Below are positions 59,615 through 64,000 of a DNA stretch of 64,000 nucleotides, in pieces. The first letter of the stretch is position 1. Each line of letters opens with the position of its first letter. A program made the translations under genes and the position numbers. This DNA is from Arabidopsis thaliana. Its lineage: Eukaryota > Streptophyta > Magnoliopsida > Brassicales > Brassicaceae. The stretch covers positions 23,731,971 through 23,795,970 of the forward strand of contig NC_003070.9 in NCBI RefSeq assembly GCF_000001735.4, in the 5' to 3' direction. The notes below the pieces were generated by a model. That model was not told the DNA's origin. It saw only the letters and a program-made list of their open reading frames with translations, and searched no databases.

Positions 59615-61671
59615 ATGACTCTACAGTCTCAGAGCTCACACTGTTTAAATGTACACTCCTCTATGGTTAGAGATATCGAGAAGTGTGAACAAAAAACAAA
59701 GAGAGATATCGAGAAGAAAAACACGAAATCAGGCGGTGTTAGATTGAACAGTAGGAGACTGATTCATGGTCGTGTCGCCGAGAAAGGTACAAAGAGTCTG
59801 CCTTCTTTGACCCAAGTTACTTTTGAAGGAGAGGAACTGAAATTGAAAAGTGGTTCTCATTATTTCAAAAGCTTAGATGATGCCATTGATTTCTTCGATT
59901 ACATGGTTAGATCTCGTCCCTTCTATACGGCAGTTGATTGCAATAAAGTAATTGGTGTCTTCGTGAGAATGAATCGTCCCGATGTTGCGATTTCTCTCTA
60001 CCGGAAGATGGAAATTCGCCGGATTCCACTTAATATCTACAGCTTCAATATTCTGATAAAATGTTTCTGCGACTGCCATAAGTTGTCTTTTTCTTTGTCT
60101 ACATTTGGCAAGCTCACTAAACTTGGTTTCCAGCCCGATGTTGTTACCTTTAACACGCTGCTCCACGGCTTATGTCTCGAAGATAGGATTTCTGAAGCTT
60201 TAGCTTTGTTTGGTTATATGGTTGAAACTGGATGTCAACCGGATGTCGTTACCTTCAACACACTTATGAACGGTCTTTGCCGTGACGAGTTCTCGAAGCT
60301 GTAGCTCTGTTTGATCAAATGGTTGAAATTGGATTAACCCCAGTTGTCATCACATTCAACACACTGATAAATGGTCTCTGCCTAGAAGGTCGAGTTCTCG
60401 AAGCAGCAGCTTTGGTCAATAAGATGGTAGGAAAAGGTCTACACATTGATGTTGTCACTTACGGAACAATTGTTAATGGCATGTGTAAGATGGGTGACAC
60501 TAAGTCTGCCTTGAATCTGCTTAGTAAGATGGAAGAAACCCACATCAAACCCGATGTTGTGATCTATAGTGCCATCATTGATCGCCTTTGCAAAGATGGG
60601 CATCATAGCGATGCTCAGTATCTTTTCAGTGAAATGCTTGAGAAAGGAATTGCGCCAAATGTGTTTACCTACAACTGTATGATAGACGGTTTTTGTAGCT
60701 TTGGTAGATGGAGTGATGCCCAAAGATTGTTGCGTGATATGATTGAAAGGGAAATCAATCCTGATGTTTTAACTTTTAATGCATTGATCAGTGCATCAGT
60801 CAAAGAAGGGAAGTTGTTTGAGGCTGAAAAATTGTGCGACGAGATGCTCCATAGGTGTATATTTCCTGATACAGTCACATATAACTCAATGATTTATGGA
60901 TTTTGCAAGCATAATCGTTTCGATGATGCGAAACACATGTTTGATTTGATGGCTAGTCCAGACGTAGTTACTTTTAATACCATCATTGACGTATACTGTA
61001 GGGCTAAGAGGGTAGATGAAGGAATGCAACTTCTCCGTGAGATATCTAGAAGAGGATTAGTTGCTAATACAACTACTTACAACACTCTTATTCACGGGTT
61101 CTGTGAAGTGGACAATCTTAATGCTGCCCAAGACCTTTTCCAGGAGATGATTTCTCATGGTGTGTGTCCTGATACCATTACTTGTAACATTTTGTTGTAC
61201 GGTTTCTGCGAAAATGAGAAACTAGAAGAGGCACTGGAATTGTTTGAGGTTATCCAAATGAGTAAGATTGATCTTGATACTGTTGCTTATAACATCATCA
61301 TCCATGGAATGTGCAAGGGTAGTAAGGTGGACGAAGCATGGGACCTATTCTGTAGTCTGCCCATCCATGGTGTGGAACCTGATGTTCAAACTTACAATGT
61401 AATGATATCTGGGTTCTGTGGAAAAAGTGCAATCTCAGACGCAAATGTGTTATTCCATAAAATGAAGGACAATGGACATGAACCAGATAACAGCACATAC
61501 AATACACTAATCAGAGGGTGTCTTAAAGCTGGTGAAATAGATAAATCTATTGAACTTATCTCGGAGATGCGAAGCAACGGGTTCAGTGGAGATGCTTTCA
61601 CCATTAAAATGGTTGCTGACTTGATAACTGATGGTAGATTGGACAAGAGCTTTTCGGATATGCTGTCCTAG
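59615..61671 (+). CDS. RFL-type P-class PPR gene with a 4-nt frameshift
   Basis: About sixteen 35-residue PPR motifs are visible, for example VVTFNTLLHGLCLEDRISEA and VFTYNCMIDGFCSFGRWSDA. They are preceded by a basic N-terminal segment that may target mitochondria. P-class RFL proteins bind organellar RNA and can act as fertility restorers. The frame is broken: the first part (59615-60304) ends DEFSKL-stop. The sequence CGTGA/CGAG at 60285-60286 lacks 4 nt (AGGT) relative to the next repeat (GAAGGTCGAG at 60384). Restoring the frame in comparison would continue repeat 4 into the 450-codon part (60319-61671). Repeat 10 is short (about 31 aa). This is probably AT1G64100. Whether a functional protein is made is unclear. 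Confidence 0.82.
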
Positions 61672-63107
61672 TGTTTCTGGTGAAAAGGTCTTCTCTTGAT
61701 CTTCTTTCTTTTATGGTATGTAACACATAAGTGGTATGTTGTACTCTCTTCGCTTGTTTTTGTTTTGCGGATGTTTCAATGCTATATGTAACATGTAAGA
61801 GGGTTTTGCAGAGGTTCCAGGTTCTGCGAGTTCTCAAGATGTTGTTTGAGAAAGTAAAAGAAATCATAATAAAAAAGCAACGACATGTGAGTGTCTGAGG
61901 AAGAAATAACAAAACATGGCTACCAGTTTTTTGTAAGTTTGAATATTTTGACTCATGATTTAGGAATTGGTCTTGTTATCATGAGTTTAAATTCTTATTC
62001 ATGGAATTTGAATCATTGTCTTGTTATCGTAAGTTTGTAACCTTACTCATGGAATAAGAATTAAACCTAGCATAGATAAAAGACATTCCCTGAGCAAAAT
62101 AGTTTCGTTTTTAGTCTATTGTCTAGGAATTATTTCCTTTGTTAAATAGCAGCTTGCATCTGAGCTTAATATAGTACGTTTATTTATCTGTATGTATTGA
62201 AAGGTTTTTTGGAGTGGATCTTTCGAGATTAAGGACCCTCTGGATTCAAATTTCAGAACTCAAAATATTGTAGTATCATAGGGATAGATCTGGTCTGTGT
62301 TTTATTTTAGTAAAAACGTAGCAGATGTTAATATGCATGTTGTTTGCTGATGTTACTGTGTTTCAGCTGTGCAATTTGAGAGTCAGTTTAAGAGTAATCT
62401 GTCTTTTTTTCCTGTGGGTTTCTCTAGTTTACAAGACAAAAGTCTGTTTGTAAAATGATTGGCTACTAGTTTTTGTGCTAAAACTTTTGAAACATAGTTC
62501 ATGGAGTAAGAACCATTTGTCTTATTGATTATTATCGTATATGCTTGATGTTCTTTAAAGTGAAATCCTTTTGGACATGTTGTTTCGGTGTTTGGTCTTG
62601 TGTTGATGAAGTCTTGATCTTGTTTCTTCTATGGTGTTTGTAATTATTTGCTTTCAGTCCACCGCATCAATGGTTTTGGACATCGGTGTCTATTTTCTCT
62701 CTCTTAGCTGTAGCAAACTTTTGAACTTGGCTGAAAAAAGATACAAAGCAGTCCCTCTCATGTGCACCAACTTGAAAGCTTCAGAAACCTTGTTATGACT
62801 GACTCTGAGATATGGTCTTGGCCACATTTACATAAATCGCCGTTTTTTTGGATGATTTGCATGAATTCTTATGAAAATAGGGTAAAGTATTTATTCAATT
62901 CAATTCAATTGCCCATTTAAGGCTTTAAGCCCCATCCGTAAGAAGTCCTAAAGAGTCCTAATTTCAGTCTGTTAAGTATTGGGCTTTAAAGGCCCGTTTG
63001 TTTAATCATTAGGTCCGGTAAACAAAATGTCGGCAAAAAGTGCAGGTTATAAATTAGGGTTTGTTGATGATCTTTGACTATTGTTGTGAATTTCTGTGAG
63101 ATTGAGA
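61672..63107. other. Spacer between the PPR gene and NAC027
   Basis: It contains a 48-bp diverged tandem repeat (61929-62064). TTGGGC and GGCCCG boxes lie near 62979-62995 and probably belong to the NAC gene promoter. No further gene is supported. Confidence 0.6.
61929..62064. repeat. Three diverged tandem units of about 48 bp
   Basis: Units start near 61929, 61971 and 62019. Each has a GT(A/T)AGTTT or ATGAGTTT block followed by ACTCATGGAAT-like sequence. TCTTGTTATC starts units 2 and 3. Confidence 0.65.
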
Positions 63108-63593
63108 ATGCAGGCGGAGGAGATAATATGCCGTGTTTCAGACGAAGAGATCATCGAGAATTACCTGAGGCCAAAGATAAACGGTGAAACATCTTCAATC
63201 CCGAGATATGTTGTGGAATTGGCAGAGGAGCTGTACACTGTAGAGCCTTGGCTGCTTCCTCGACAAACAGCTCCAATTCTCAACCCTGGCGAGTGGTTCT
63301 ACTTTGGGAAACGCAATCGAAAGTATAGTAACTTGGAAGGTGTTCATTGCGAGGGATCGTGGATACTCGAAGACGGTTGCATCGCAGTCCTGTCCAAGGA
63401 GACGGGTGAGGAAATTGGTGGAACGACGAGATTTAGGTATTACTATAGGAACAAGGGGGATAAAGAGAGTCGTCTGAAGATGAGCAATTGGTTTATGAGA
63501 GAGTATCGTCTCTATTACAAATCCAGGAGAGTCTTCAATGGACGTCAGGTTTTCTGCATTATCACTTGTAATGATGAACATTTTATCGAATAA
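63108..63593 (+). CDS. NAC027: Short NAC-domain protein
   Basis: This single-exon gene encodes 161 aa. It covers NAC subdomains A-E: DEEIIENYLRPKI, EWFYFGKRNRKYSN, GSWILEDG, then GEEIGGTTRFRYYYRNKGD and SNWFMREYRL. Little follows (FCIITCNDEHFIE), so there is no transcription-activation region. Normal NAC factors are 250-400 aa. It could bind NAC targets or partners without activating, acting as a small interfering protein, or it could be a decaying copy. The ATG at 63108 (MQAEEIICRV) is preferred over non-ATG extension. It is probably AT1G64105. Confidence 0.85.
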   Translation: MQAEEIICRVSDEEIIENYLRPKINGETSSIPRYVVELAEELYTVEPWLLPRQTAPILNPGEWFYFGKRNRKYSNLEGVHCEGSWILEDGCIAVLSKETGEEIGGTTRFRYYYRNKGDKESRLKMSNWFMREYRLYYKSRRVFNGRQVFCIITCNDEHFIE

Positions 63594-64000
63594 TTCTCTC
63601 TGCTTTTTTTTCTAAGATACCATAGTTTAAGATCCTAATTATGAGTTTGAATCTATAATTATAACTCTTTGCTTTCTGATGATTCAACTTGTTTATACTT
63701 TGAGATCAAACTCACAATATTAAGATGGGTTTATTTATGCTTCTCATAGATCAGACAAAAACAAGATATTATGAATGACCAGAACAGAGAGAACTGAACT
63801 AAGATGAGTGAGTTTTGCAATGCCTAATCCCAAGTGATCATTTGAATCTGCTTTACCTTCCTCTCATTTCAGTCTCAAATCCATAAGACACTTAATGCAA
63901 CACCAACGTTGGTCATCACACTAAAACAAATACAAGCTGCTTGAAGCAGCATATTAAAATCATTCCTACCAGATCTATCCCTACGCCAACTTCTGAAATT
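63594..64000. other. 3' flank of NAC027 up to the window end
   Basis: AT-rich DNA follows the stop. From about 63770 the composition is less AT-rich, as in an exon or UTR of a neighbouring gene, but I find no readable frame that I recognise. Confidence 0.4.

Noticed and set aside
1..64000. CRISPR arrays, operons or bacterial elements
   Set aside because: All genes are intron-bearing plant genes. No regularly spaced identical repeats were found.

Overview
This is plant nuclear DNA, and I identify it as Arabidopsis thaliana chromosome 1 (or a very close accession). The basis is recognition: spliced reading frames rebuilt here give ISPF (231 aa), SPO11-2 (383 aa), WRKY56 (195 aa), serpin SRP3 (385 aa), TOPP3 (322 aa), RBOHF (944 aa), RLM1 (997 aa), MAKR2 (411 aa) and RTNLB3 (255 aa), in the order of the At1g63940 to At1g64105 region. 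Gene structure is plant-like: GT-AG introns of roughly 70-900 bp, AT-rich intergenic DNA and TGGGCC-type promoter boxes. Locus numbers are from memory. Exon borders were placed by eye and checked by summing exon lengths to a whole number of codons.

Left part (1-16913): the 3' end of MDAR6; two tandem HMA-fold genes with prenylation-type C termini; the divergent pair ISPF / G-patch gene sharing a 309-bp promoter; SPO11-2; and WRKY56 after a 2-kb AT-rich spacer.

Middle-left (16914-26090) is the most rearranged stretch. A tRNA-derived SINE sits downstream of WRKY56 with a 13-bp target-site duplication. Then come an F-box-associated-domain remnant, a second decayed copy of the WRKY56 3' end that preserves the SINE's empty site, and four serpin copies on the minus strand: one disrupted, SRP3 intact, one more intact, and one chimeric remnant.

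Middle (26656-44347): TOPP3, a 111-bp tandem repeat, a 668-aa gene of unknown function with a uORF that overlaps its start codon, a 4.5-kb AT-rich spacer, and the 14-exon NADPH oxidase gene RBOHF. RBOHF has leader uORFs and a perfect 16-bp hairpin after its stop.

Right part (46658-63593): a LEA_2/NHL-type membrane gene; the TNL resistance gene RLM1; a truncated second copy of the LEA gene 3' end on RLM1's far side; MAKR2; RTNLB3; an RFL-type PPR gene with a 4-nt frameshift; and a short NAC gene (NAC027).

The genes do not form one pathway. Several are defence-related (RBOHF, RLM1, serpins, WRKY, HMA/HIPP-like) and lie among local duplications. I found no new multi-gene system. The most interesting material is structural: the SINE with its paralogous empty site, the buried gene fragments, the duplicated promoters and the short upstream ORFs.
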